A DNA stretch of 19,785 bases from Amarolinea aalborgensis (lineage in GTDB: Bacteria > Chloroflexota > Anaerolineae > SSC4 > Amarolineaceae), in assembly GCF_900491745.1 (NCBI RefSeq), contig NZ_UETR01000051.1, forward strand, positions 1 through 19,785. Reading direction: 5' to 3'. The notes beneath the pieces are model-generated. The model was not told the origin of the DNA and did no database searches. It saw nothing but the letters and a program-made list of their open reading frames with translations. Made by a program: the position numbers and the translations under genes. The stretch's first letter is position 1. Each line of letters starts with the position of its first letter. This document shows, piece by piece, positions 7,359 through 13,761 of this stretch.

Positions 7359-8462
7359 CTATACCTGGAACTCACCGTTCTTGTAGAAAAGGTCGCCGTC
7401 TACCCAAATCTCGCTCTCCTGGCGCATGTCACAGATGAAATCCCAATGAATGGCCGAGACATTGCGACTGCCGACCTCTGGGAAGCCGCGACCAACGGCC
7501 ATGTGCATGGTGCCGCCGATTTTTTCATCGTAGAGGATGCTCTTGGTGAAGCGTTGGATGCGGTAGTTGGTGCCGATGGCCCATTCGCCCAAGAAGCGCG
7601 CCCCGGCATCGGCGTCGAGCTGGCTGAGCAGGTAGGCTTCGTTCTTGCGCGCGGTGGCCTTGACGATCTTGCCTTGCTCAAAGTAGAACTCCACCCCTTC
7701 GACCTCACGTCCCTCACGGATGGCCGGATAGGTGAAGCGCACCCAACCGTTGACCGAATCCTCGACCGGGCTGGTGAAGATCTCGCCGGCTGGCATGTTA
7801 TGCCGGCCATAGTCGTTGATGAAGTTGCGGCCCGCAATCGAAAGAGTCATCTCCGCGTTAGCGCCTTTGATGACCATCTGCTGGCGGCCCTGCATCCATT
7901 CAACCCACCGCTGCTGGCGATCGTGCACCTCACGCCAGGCCTGCACCGGGTCGGGCTGATCAGCAAAGGTGGTGCTGTAGACAAAATCCTCATAGTCGCC
8001 CAGGCTCATATCAGCCTCTTGGGCCAAGGCCGGGCAGGGGTATTGGGTGCCAACCCAGCGCAGCGCGCCTTCAGCCGAACGCTGCATGTAGGTCCCCATC
8101 AGATCACGCCGCGCCTGCTGATGCAGCTGCTGGCGCTGCGGGTCAACCCCGCTCAAGGCGCGTGTGTTGTCGGTGGCGTTGAGGACAATGAGGGCGTCGG
8201 CCTCTTCCAGGGACATCCGTTCCAGCGGCGAAATCCATTGCAGCTGCGCATCGTTGGCCTCGCGCAGCATGATCTCGCCCAATTGGCTGTCGCTCAGGAC
8301 AACCGTTGGGTTGCCCCCGGCGCGCAAGATGCGCCGCGTCACCTCGTGCAACAGCGGCAACGCCAACACATGGCTGCGGACAACCACCCAATCGCCAGGC
8401 TGGACAGCAATCGAGTAATCCACCAGGATCTCAGCTAGTTTTTCGACACGCGGATCTGCCAT
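7359..8462 (-). CDS. M29-family metallo-aminopeptidase (AmpS/AmpT-like)
   Basis: The protein has 367 residues, a normal length for peptidase family M29: cytoplasmic, two-metal aminopeptidases that trim N-terminal residues from peptides. Characteristic blocks are HNMPAGEIFTSPVEDSVNGW (221-240), FLGEWAIGTNYRI (290-302), ILYDEKIGGTMHMAVG (309-324) and SAIHWDFICD (336-345). Likely metal ligands are Glu227, Glu293, His320, His339 and Asp341; the 66-residue spacing of the two glutamates agrees with the family as recalled. The ATG at 8462 has AGGAG 10 bases upstream and a strong promoter about 40 bases upstream. The gene is flanked by a terminator on one side and the next promoter on the other, so it appears monocistronic and unrelated to its neighbours. 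Confidence 0.93.
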   Translation of the reverse strand: MADPRVEKLAEILVDYSIAVQPGDWVVVRSHVLALPLLHEVTRRILRAGGNPTVVLSDSQLGEIMLREANDAQLQWISPLERMSLEEADALIVLNATDNTRALSGVDPQRQQLHQQARRDLMGTYMQRSAEGALRWVGTQYPCPALAQEADMSLGDYEDFVYSTTFADQPDPVQAWREVHDRQQRWVEWMQGRQQMVIKGANAEMTLSIAGRNFINDYGRHNMPAGEIFTSPVEDSVNGWVRFTYPAIREGREVEGVEFYFEQGKIVKATARKNEAYLLSQLDADAGARFLGEWAIGTNYRIQRFTKSILYDEKIGGTMHMAVGRGFPEVGSRNVSAIHWDFICDMRQESEIWVDGDLFYKNGEFQV

Positions 8463-8498
8463 GATAATTACACTCCTCTATTTTGGTGCTTGTGGGCA

Positions 8499-8528
8499 AG
8501 TCTACACGTGAAAGCGGTTCTGTGTCAA
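8499..8528 (-). promoter_or_regulatory. Candidate sigma70-type promoter of the aminopeptidase gene
   Basis: A perfect TTGACA (-35, 8528-8523) is followed after 18 bases by TAGACT (-10, 8504-8499) on the minus strand. The predicted start near 8491 leaves a leader of about 30 bases containing AGGAG before the ATG at 8462. It lies just downstream of the terminator of the sulfur operon. Confidence 0.6.
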
Positions 8529-8578
8529 ATAAAGAGAGTGGAGTCTGTTCTTCATTCCGGTTAGGGCGTCAGGGCCTC

Positions 8579-8628
8579 AAAAAATCGTACCGCCAAGGCG
8601 CTTGCTTGCTCTTGGCGTCTTGGCGGTA
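8579..8628 (-). terminator. Rho-independent terminator of the sulfur operon
   Basis: On the minus strand a 10-bp perfect stem (TACCGCCAAG, 8628-8619, with CTTGGCGGTA, 8597-8588) encloses a further short pairing and loop. It is followed three bases later by six T residues (complement of 8584-8579). It stands about 75 bases after the stop of the DsrE-like gene, with no other gene between, so it should end the operon. The stem is built from repeated CGCCAAG words, so it may derive from a dispersed repeat. Confidence 0.7.
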
Positions 8629-8700
8629 ATCCTCAGCACTAATTATGCTTTTGCACGAGGAGCCGGTCTTCGGTCAGAAAACGGGCTGCCCGGCCTACGA

Positions 8701-9204
8701 TCAGATAAAGATGATCTGCGCGCCTTCGGTCATATCCATGAAATCGCTGGCGGTGACGATGTCAATGACGCCATCTACGAAGTCTTCCTTCTTCAGCCCC
8801 ATCATGTCCACCGACATCTTGCAGGCGTAAAGCTTGGCGCCGCCATCCACAAGCATCTGGAGATATTCGCCCACCGGCGGCGCGCCAACCGCAGCGATCT
8901 TCTTCTTCATCAGGCTGGTGGCAAACGCGGTCATGCCAGGCAGCGCGCCCAGGAAGTTGGGGATGCCCAGGTTGCCGGTGTTGAGTCCCATCATGCTCAT
9001 CTTCATGCTGGTCTTGCCTACTGGCGCCAGTTCCAGATGATCCTGCCGGCTCTTGGTGATCATGTCCATTCCCCAGAAGGTGAAGAAGATGGTGACATCA
9101 ATGCCGTTGCCCAGCGCGGCCCAGCCCATGACGAGGGCCGGGTAAGCCATGTCCAAATCACCCTTCGAACAAATAAACGCTACTTTGCGCGTTTCATCAG
9201 CCAT
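8701..9204 (-). CDS. DsrE/DsrF-like sulfur-trafficking protein (DsrE2-like)
   Basis: The protein has 167 residues and belongs to the DsrE/DsrF/DrsH-like superfamily, small proteins that carry sulfur as cysteine persulfides or act in their neighbourhood. The beginning (VAFICSKGDLDMAYPAL) and the WGMDMI and LYACKMSVDMMG segments match the DsrE2-type branch. Cys12 and Cys128 are the candidate persulfide residues. Several methionine-rich stretches (about 67-73) lie in the middle. Moderately hydrophobic segments exist, but no clear membrane anchor is claimed. The ATG at 9204 follows AAGGAG about 9 bases upstream. It is the last gene of the operon, 123 bases after the DsrC/TusE-like gene and before the terminator. 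A role in accepting sulfur produced by the SQR-like enzyme is inferred. Confidence 0.87.
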   Translation of the reverse strand: MADETRKVAFICSKGDLDMAYPALVMGWAALGNGIDVTIFFTFWGMDMITKSRQDHLELAPVGKTSMKMSMMGLNTGNLGIPNFLGALPGMTAFATSLMKKKIAAVGAPPVGEYLQMLVDGGAKLYACKMSVDMMGLKKEDFVDGVIDIVTASDFMDMTEGAQIIFI

Positions 9205-9327
9205 TGTAGATTCTCCTTAATTCGGTATCTTCAGGTTTCAATTCAGTCACCCATGCCCCGCGGTACACGCGTGGGTAAAAACAGGCCATCTGCGGCGATC
9301 CGTCTTCATCCGCGGCTTATTTCAAGG

Positions 9328-9648
9328 TTAAACGCAGCCTTCGGGCTTGCCCAGCCCGGCAATGCGCGCGACCTTCTTGGCCGGGCCTTTGGGAAACAGG
9401 GCAAATAGATCCTTGGTGGAGACCCCTGTGCCCGTGGTGATCTGGCGCAGCGTGGGCGACTTACCCGCCAGCTTGGCTGAGCTTTCACGGCAGTAGTCAA
9501 TCACCTTCCAATGGGCGGCAGTCAGTTCGGGCAGCCCTTCTTCGCCCGCAATCGCCACCGCAATCTCCTTGTTCCATTCGGCAGGGTTGGTCATGAACCC
9601 TTCATCGTTGACCTGAACGGTCTTACCAGCAATCGTACGCGTCGCCAT
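9328..9648 (-). CDS. DsrC/TusE-family sulfur carrier protein
   Basis: The protein has 106 residues and is of the DsrC/TusE/RspA family. Marks are the N-terminal VNDEGFMTNPAEWN, the central LTAAHWKVIDYCRE, and the C-terminal arm IAGLGKPEGCV with the invariant penultimate Cys105. Dissimilatory DsrC has a second cysteine 11 residues earlier; here that position is Ala94. The protein therefore cannot form the intramolecular trisulfide of DsrC and resembles TusE-like single-cysteine carriers. It should pass sulfur as a persulfide on Cys105. The ATG at 9648 has AAGGAG at good spacing. It lies 43 bases after the DUF1641 gene in the same operon; no dsrAB or tus genes are in the window, so the sulfur recipient is unknown. 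Confidence 0.9.
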   Translation of the reverse strand: MATRTIAGKTVQVNDEGFMTNPAEWNKEIAVAIAGEEGLPELTAAHWKVIDYCRESSAKLAGKSPTLRQITTGTGVSTKDLFALFPKGPAKKVARIAGLGKPEGCV

Positions 9649-9691
9649 ACACTCTTCTCCTTAAACTTGTTCGATGCACTTAGTTATGTCT

Positions 9692-10384
9692 TTAGTTCAC
9701 GTGCTGTGAGCCGGGGGAGGTCTGCATGCCGAGATTGCGCAGCACGCGCATCGTCAGCGCCAGTCCCCGGCGCACATTCGGATCGCGCATCTGCCCCAAC
9801 AGCGATCGGTAGGAAATGCTCACCTCGGCCCCGCCCTCACTCTCGATGGCTGTCACCATGTTGCGGGCGAAGTTCATCACTTCGGGTTGCGTCATTTCTT
9901 TGACCGTCTGCAGGATGAGCACGACGTTGTTGCCGAGCTGGCGCACATCGTCTTCACCAAAGGACGTCACGATGTTATCCAAAATCTGCCAGCCACCCCT
10001 GGCAAAGGCGAAGTAGCCCTTGCGCTCCATCGTCGCCAATTCATTCACCGCCCGGCTGAACGCGGCATCGCTCAGAGGCGCCACCGTCTCGGCCAAATCC
10101 ATGACGCTTTCGAGCTGGTCGAGCATCTTTTCGATGTTGCGCCCGTTGCGCGCCAGCCGCTTGACCAGGCGCAGCAGATCGTCCAGGCTGACATACTGCT
10201 CCACTTCCTCCAACTGCTCAACGGTTAGCCGGTAGGCGTCATTGACAATCGGCGTCAGATCGCGCATCAACTCGGCTCGCGCATCGCGCTCACGCTCTGC
10301 GCGTTGGGTCTGTTCCGTGAGATAAGCCACCTGGGTGGTCAACAGGTCCAGCTTTTCGTGCAGTTCAAGCAAAGCCTGATCCAT
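9692..10384 (-). CDS. DUF1641 family protein
   Basis: The protein has 230 residues, is soluble and mostly helical. The N-terminus is a coiled coil (about 1-40), and the helical middle contains the repeated VEQLEEVEQYVSLDDLL and NIEKMLDQLESVMDL patterns. The C-terminus has the DUF1641 signature around DPNVRRGLALTMRVLRNLG (about 201-219). The molecular role is unknown. Genes of this family are, from general knowledge, often next to SQR-like flavoproteins or formate dehydrogenase genes, and here the stop of the SQR-like gene is only 9 bases away. A partner or membrane-docking subunit of the flavoprotein is a reasonable guess. The ATG at 10384 has AAGGAGG upstream, a very good ribosome-binding site. 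Confidence 0.85.
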   Translation of the reverse strand: MDQALLELHEKLDLLTTQVAYLTEQTQRAERERDARAELMRDLTPIVNDAYRLTVEQLEEVEQYVSLDDLLRLVKRLARNGRNIEKMLDQLESVMDLAETVAPLSDAAFSRAVNELATMERKGYFAFARGGWQILDNIVTSFGEDDVRQLGNNVVLILQTVKEMTQPEVMNFARNMVTAIESEGGAEVSISYRSLLGQMRDPNVRRGLALTMRVLRNLGMQTSPGSQHVN

Positions 10385-10393
10385 AGCGCCTCC

Positions 10394-11644
10394 TTACTTG
10401 GCCGCACCGTTGCCATTCCACTTGCCGGCCATGCTCATGCGCGCGGGCAGCGGCAAGGGCTGCCCCTTGAGCAGCAGGTTCCAGTACATCCAGCGGAACA
10501 TGACCTTGCCCCAGTGATTCATCTCCGATTCCTGCAAGAGAGAAAATGGTCCAACGCCAGGCAGCGGATACTTGCCAGGCAGCGGCTCGACATCATAGTT
10601 GAAGTCAATCAGCAGCCCCTTGCCAAAGCCGGACTCGATGAAGCAGTTGGCATGGCCGTCGAACGTTGGCAGCAGCTCCAGGCCGTCCACATAGCGCACG
10701 AAGTTTTCCGTGAACACATCCACAGCAAAGTGCGCCACGGACCCGGCCTTGGAAGCCGGCGCATTCGTGGCATCGCCCAGGGCGAAAATGTTGGCGTAAG
10801 CATCCGCGAGAAACGTGTGCTTGTTGACCGGCACGTAGTTCAGGTCATCCCCCAGGCCAGAGCGAGCTATCACATCGCTGCCCATGTTGAGCGGAACGCT
10901 GACCAGCAGGTCATAGCTCACTTCTTGCTCGTCGTAGGAGACGATCTTCTTGGCGTCAGCATCCACATGCTCGATCAAGAAATCAGGCACCACCTTGATG
11001 CCCTTCTGCTCCAGGATGTCGCCCAGGTACTTGGACGCCACCGGCTTGGTAAACGCGCCCGGCAGCGGCGTGACCAGGCTCAACTCCACGCGGTCACGCA
11101 GATGATGCTCGTGGAAGAACCAATCAGCCAACATGATGAACTCCAGCGGCGCCACCGGGCACTTGATTGGGTTGTCCACGATGTTGAGGACCAGGCGGCC
11201 GCCCGGCCAGTTGCGCAGGTAGCGCGCCAGGGCGACGGCGCCATCCACCGTGTAGAAGTCGTGGATAGACTTGTGCCATTCATCCTCGTGCAGGCCTGGC
11301 GTCTGCTCCGGGTGAATGTTGGTGCCGGTGGCAATGATCAGAAAGTCGTAGTTCAGATAGCGATTGTCCTTGCTGATGCGCACCCGGTTGTGCTCAGGCT
11401 CGATCAGCTCGATGGGCGAGATGATCATCTCCACCTGGCTCGGGATGAAGTCTCGCTTGGGTTTGATCACATCGCTCTTGCTGTACATGCCAAACGGGAT
11501 GAAGAGAAAGCCCGGCTGATAGTAGTGGGTTTCATTTTGATCTACAATCGTGATCTTCCACTCATCAGGGTCCAGCTCCCGGCTCAGCTTATTGGCGGCC
11601 ATGGTGCCGGCCGTGCCGGCGCCGAGAATCAGTAGTTTCTTCAT
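10394..11644 (-). CDS. Sulfide:quinone oxidoreductase-like FAD protein
   Basis: The protein has 416 residues and belongs to the two-dinucleotide-binding flavoprotein family of SQR and NDH-2. The FAD loop is LILGAGTAGTMAANKL (5-20), ATGTNIHPEQTPGL follows at about 105-118, and the second FAD block is ANIFALGDATNAPASKAG (284-301). Cys162, in IKCPVAPLEF, and Cys334, in HANCF, fit the two redox cysteines that handle sulfide in SQR; the third cysteine found in some SQRs is not seen. It would oxidise sulfide to polysulfide at the membrane surface and reduce quinone. Its neighbours (DsrE-like, DsrC/TusE-like and DUF1641) support a sulfur role over NADH dehydrogenase. GAGGAG lies about 11 bases before the ATG at 11644. 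The exact SQR type is undecided. Confidence 0.88.
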   Translation of the reverse strand: MKKLLILGAGTAGTMAANKLSRELDPDEWKITIVDQNETHYYQPGFLFIPFGMYSKSDVIKPKRDFIPSQVEMIISPIELIEPEHNRVRISKDNRYLNYDFLIIATGTNIHPEQTPGLHEDEWHKSIHDFYTVDGAVALARYLRNWPGGRLVLNIVDNPIKCPVAPLEFIMLADWFFHEHHLRDRVELSLVTPLPGAFTKPVASKYLGDILEQKGIKVVPDFLIEHVDADAKKIVSYDEQEVSYDLLVSVPLNMGSDVIARSGLGDDLNYVPVNKHTFLADAYANIFALGDATNAPASKAGSVAHFAVDVFTENFVRYVDGLELLPTFDGHANCFIESGFGKGLLIDFNYDVEPLPGKYPLPGVGPFSLLQESEMNHWGKVMFRWMYWNLLLKGQPLPLPARMSMAGKWNGNGAAK

Positions 11645-11665
11645 AGTTCCACAAATCTCCTCAAG

Positions 11666-12472
11666 TCACGACAAGGTGGTCAGGGATGCGATGGCCTGCA
11701 AACGGCCGGTCAGGGCCTGGCGATCTTCCAAGATATGCGAATACACATCAGCAATCCGCTGCACAAACTCAAGCGCGCGCTCTTGGGCCGCGCGGTCCAG
11801 ATAATAGACTTCGTTCATATGGGCTTCGATGAAGCCCGGCTCAATATCCAGGCTGGCCGCGAGGGCCTTGACTTCCTGGGACGTTGGCGGCCAGGCGGCG
11901 GGAGCGATGCCGCCGATAAAAACCATCCCTTTCAGTTCGTTGCCAGCCCGAATCAGGCCGCGAGCGCACAGGAGGCCCAGTTCACTGGCCGAGAACTTGG
12001 GCTGCAGCGTGGGCGCGCCAGCCAGCTGCTGCCAGGTGCGAATACAGTGCGCCACGCCTTCCGGGTCTTGAATGACCGCGCGATAGAGGCCGCACGCGTG
12101 GCTGACCTGGGTGACGGGCTGGCCTGCCATATCCGTAATCACCATCATGACACTGAGGGCTTCGGCGAAAGTGTCTTGGATCATCTGCGCGCAGGCCAGG
12201 GGCAACAGCTCGGCCAGGCCCGCAGGGTGGTGATCGCGCGCGGATCCTAAGATGGATGGCGGCGGCGCGTGGCTGACCATGGGGGTCATTCGGCCTGATG
12301 CTTCGGCCACGGGCGACTTGTGCAGGAGTCTGTCAATATCAGCCTGCGCAAAACGCCACTGCTTGCCGACACGCACCGCGGGGAGTTGCCCGCTTTCGAC
12401 GAAGCGGTAGATCGTTGTGCGATCTACCTGCAGCATCTCTTGCACCTGCCTGGTTGTCAACATATCGGACAT
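11666..12472 (-). CDS. HTH_17-PocR domain transcriptional regulator
   Basis: The protein has 268 residues. The N-terminal excisionase/MerR-like helix-turn-helix (about 4-50: MLTTRQVQEMLQVDRTTIYR to WRFAQADIDRLL) is followed by a linker. A PocR-type sensory domain (about 80-240) comes next, with three conserved cysteines (127, 143, 169) in HACG, AHC and LLCARG, and the GMVFIGGI strand. The PocR domain binds a small ligand and/or metal in related proteins. The ATG at 12472 is preferred to the one at 12487 because GGAG lies about 8 bases upstream and the predicted promoter start is near 12497. It is the first gene of the sulfur operon, 21 bases before the SQR-like gene, so it probably controls its own transcript in response to a sulfur-related or other ligand. 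Confidence 0.87.
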   Translation of the reverse strand: MSDMLTTRQVQEMLQVDRTTIYRFVESGQLPAVRVGKQWRFAQADIDRLLHKSPVAEASGRMTPMVSHAPPPSILGSARDHHPAGLAELLPLACAQMIQDTFAEALSVMMVITDMAGQPVTQVSHACGLYRAVIQDPEGVAHCIRTWQQLAGAPTLQPKFSASELGLLCARGLIRAGNELKGMVFIGGIAPAAWPPTSQEVKALAASLDIEPGFIEAHMNEVYYLDRAAQERALEFVQRIADVYSHILEDRQALTGRLQAIASLTTLS

Positions 12473-12503
12473 GCACTTGCTCCACATTTCACAATCTAGA
12501 GCG

Positions 12504-12532
12504 AGTATAACGGAGGTGAGTCCTGCTGTATA
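12504..12532 (-). promoter_or_regulatory. Candidate promoter of the sulfur operon
   Basis: On the minus strand TATACA (12532-12527) is followed after 17 bases by TATACT (12509-12504), a 5-of-6 match to the -10 consensus. The predicted start is near 12497, about 25 bases before the regulator's ATG at 12472. The first ATG of the reading frame (12487) would leave almost no leader, which supports the later start. Confidence 0.5.
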
Positions 12533-12548
12533 TGACGCAAATCATACG

Positions 12549-12592
12549 CATCAAAAGTAGATCATAAGTCACTCATAAAGCTATTTTTGATG
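12549..12592. promoter_or_regulatory. Long inverted repeat upstream of the PocR-regulator promoter, candidate operator
   Basis: The arms CATCAAAAGTAG (12549-12560) and CTATTTTTGATG (12581-12592) pair at 11 of 12 positions around a 20-base centre. That centre contains TCATAA twice (in the same orientation). The repeat lies just upstream of the -35 box of the sulfur operon, where an activator would bind. It is A+T-rich, unlike the surroundings. Binding by the HTH_17-PocR protein is inferred from position only. Confidence 0.45.
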
Positions 12593-12648
12593 TATAGGAT
12601 GTATTCAATGCACCGCTGGGGGCGCAGCCCCGGAGGGGCTTGCACCTC

Positions 12649-12675
12649 GTAGCCGGATGGCCTTTGGCCTCCGGC
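12649..12675 (+). repeat. REP-like palindrome, unit 1
   Basis: A GTAG tetranucleotide (12649-12652) stands at the foot of a hairpin at 12652-12675: outer arms GCCGGA and TCCGGC, inner arms GGCC and GGCC, loop TTT, one bulged T. A GTAG foot with an imperfect palindrome is the defining plan of REP sequences mobilised by RAYT transposases. No RAYT gene is in the window. Confidence 0.55.
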
Positions 12676-12713
12676 GGGGTTGTCGGCCGACTGCGGTGCG
12701 CGCAACCAACGCC

Positions 12714-12739
12714 GCCCGACCGTGAACGGATCGGGCTAC
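12714..12739 (-). repeat. REP-like palindrome, unit 2 (inverted)
   Basis: On the minus strand GTAG (12739-12736) begins a hairpin with outer arms GCCCGA and TCGGGC and inner arms CCG and CGG around a TTCA loop. It has the same plan as unit 1 and opposite orientation, about 38 bases away, as in paired REP (BIME) arrangements. Confidence 0.55.
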
Positions 12740-12792
12740 AAGGTGGAAGGCCCTATCGGGCCTGACAACGCGGGAGGGGTTTGTATTTCGTG

Positions 12793-12929
12793 GCGGGCGC
12801 ATTTCAGTTCTGCTGCGTAGCCCACTTCGGTTGGGCTTTGCAGTGGTTGCAGCGATCGTTCGGCTGAGCTCACGACGAAGCCTCAATCGCTCGACGCCGG
12901 ACCTGCCCCCAGTTTGAAATGCACCCGCG
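12793..12929. mobile_element. MITE-like segment with inverted ends
   Basis: GCGGGCGCATTTCA (12793-12806) and TGAAATGCACCCGC (12915-12928) are inverted copies matching at 13 of 14 positions. If the segment is taken to end at 12929, CGTG directly flanks it on both sides (12789-12792 and 12930-12933), like a 4-bp target duplication. The interior is non-coding and contains REP-like unit 3 and another stem. Either a small non-autonomous element or a long imperfect hairpin; not proven mobile. Confidence 0.35.
12817..12837 (+). repeat. REP-like palindrome, unit 3
   Basis: GTAG (12817-12820) begins a hairpin with arms AGCCCA (12819-12824) and TGGGCT (12832-12837). It is capped by a C(TTCG)G tetraloop with one bulged T. 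It is the shortest of the three GTAG-footed units and lies inside the segment with inverted ends. Confidence 0.5.
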
Positions 12930-12941
12930 CGTGGGGGCGCA

Positions 12942-12970
12942 TTGCGTGAATTCGATGGAAATGGTATGCT
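12942..12970 (+). promoter_or_regulatory. Candidate promoter of the ICMT-like gene
   Basis: TTGCGT (12942-12947) and TATGCT (12965-12970) are separated by 17 bases, with a TGG extended -10 just before the second box. The predicted start near 12977 leaves a leader of about 26 bases containing GAGGAGG before the ATG at 13003. Confidence 0.42.
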
Positions 12971-13002
12971 TCTGATAACCGTTGTGATTGAGGAGGCACC
13001 GC

Positions 13003-13728
13003 ATGACCAGCAACTCGTCCCCAGCGCCGGGCGACAACGCCGGCAAGTCCTCACAACCCCTCATACGCCGCTTCGCGCAGATCGGCATCTGGATCGTGGT
13101 CTACGCGCTGCTCCTGTTCGGCGCGGCTGGCCGGCTGGATTGGGGCGCAGGCTGGGCCTACATGGCGCTCTACCTGGCCTTCATCGCGCTCAACGGCATC
13201 CTCTTGCTACCGAACCGGCGTGAGTTGATCGCAGAGCGCGGCCGCGTGGCGCCGAACACACAGCGCTGGGACCTGGTGCTGGCCGCCCTGTACACCGTGA
13301 TTGGCCCAGCGATCCTGGTGCTCGGCGGTCTCGATCAACGCTTCGGCTGGAGCGCGCCGTTTGCGCCGGCCACACCGGTCATCGCAGGCCTCGTGATGGC
13401 CCTGGGCTACGGGATTTTTTCCTGGGCCATGGCCTCGAATCCATTCTTCTCCACCGTGGTGCGCATCCAGACCGAGCGGGGGCACACCGTCTTCACCGGC
13501 GGGCCGTATCGTTTTGTGCGCCATCCGGGCTACGCCGGCGGCCTCATCTTGACCCTGGGCACCCCGTTTCTGCTCGGTTCATGGCCGGCCCTCATCCCAA
13601 CCATGGCGCTGGTGGGGATCCTGGTGGTGCGCACAATCCTGGAAGACCGCACGCTGCACCGCGAACTGCCCGGCTACGCCGAGTACGCGAGCCGTGTGCG
13701 TTACCGCCTGCTGCCTGGGGTTTGGTGA
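13003..13728 (+). CDS. Isoprenylcysteine carboxyl methyltransferase (ICMT)/PEMT-like membrane enzyme
   Basis: The protein has 241 residues with about five to six hydrophobic segments (roughly 25-42, 50-69, 90-110, 124-145, 178-211). The C-terminal half has the family signature GPYRFVRHPGYAGG (167-180) and then EDRTLHRELPGYAEYASRVRYRLLPGVW (214-241), which bind S-adenosylmethionine at the membrane face. In bacteria this family methylates unknown small or lipid substrates, since prenylated CAAX proteins are generally absent. The ATG at 13003 is chosen for the GAGGAGG site 6-7 bases upstream; the frame is open further upstream only with a poor TTG start. It converges on the ada-like gene, with 33 bases between the stops. 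Substrate unknown. Confidence 0.86.
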   Translation: MTSNSSPAPGDNAGKSSQPLIRRFAQIGIWIVVYALLLFGAAGRLDWGAGWAYMALYLAFIALNGILLLPNRRELIAERGRVAPNTQRWDLVLAALYTVIGPAILVLGGLDQRFGWSAPFAPATPVIAGLVMALGYGIFSWAMASNPFFSTVVRIQTERGHTVFTGGPYRFVRHPGYAGGLILTLGTPFLLGSWPALIPTMALVGILVVRTILEDRTLHRELPGYAEYASRVRYRLLPGVW

Positions 13729-13761
13729 TGGCAGCGCGACAGCGCAGGATCACGCGCCAGG

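Larger units (their letters stand above)
12593..13002. other. Structured, gene-free intergenic region between sulfur regulator and methyltransferase
   Basis: No convincing gene is seen on either strand. The region is rich in GC-rich palindromes. These are a GGGGC/GCCCC hairpin at 12619-12631, three GTAG-footed hairpins (listed separately), a GGCCC/GGGCC hairpin at 12749-12762, and an AGCGAT/ATCGCT arm pair at 12851-12856 and 12886-12891. Reading frames crossing it have no ribosome-binding site or recognisable protein. It looks like accumulated extragenic repeats. A structured RNA cannot be excluded. Confidence 0.6.

Noticed and set aside
7251..8438. Plus-strand open frame of 395 codons opposite the aminopeptidase gene
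   Set aside because: It mirrors a clear M29 peptidase on the other strand, shows no recognisable protein motif and has composition typical of an antisense frame in high-G+C DNA.
8676..8692. Short CGGG/CCCG hairpin followed by TTTT right after the DsrE-like stop
   Set aside because: It has only 4 pairs and a 3-base loop; the larger hairpin with six T residues further on is the better terminator.
10304..11635. Plus-strand open frame of 443 codons opposite the SQR-like gene
   Set aside because: The minus strand has complete FAD-binding motifs and a good ribosome-binding site; the plus frame is low-complexity His/Gln/Val-rich translation typical of a shadow.
12605..13054. Minus-strand frames across the intergenic repeats
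   Set aside because: They cross several hairpins, have no ribosome-binding site or homology that I recognise, and overlap the start of the methyltransferase gene.
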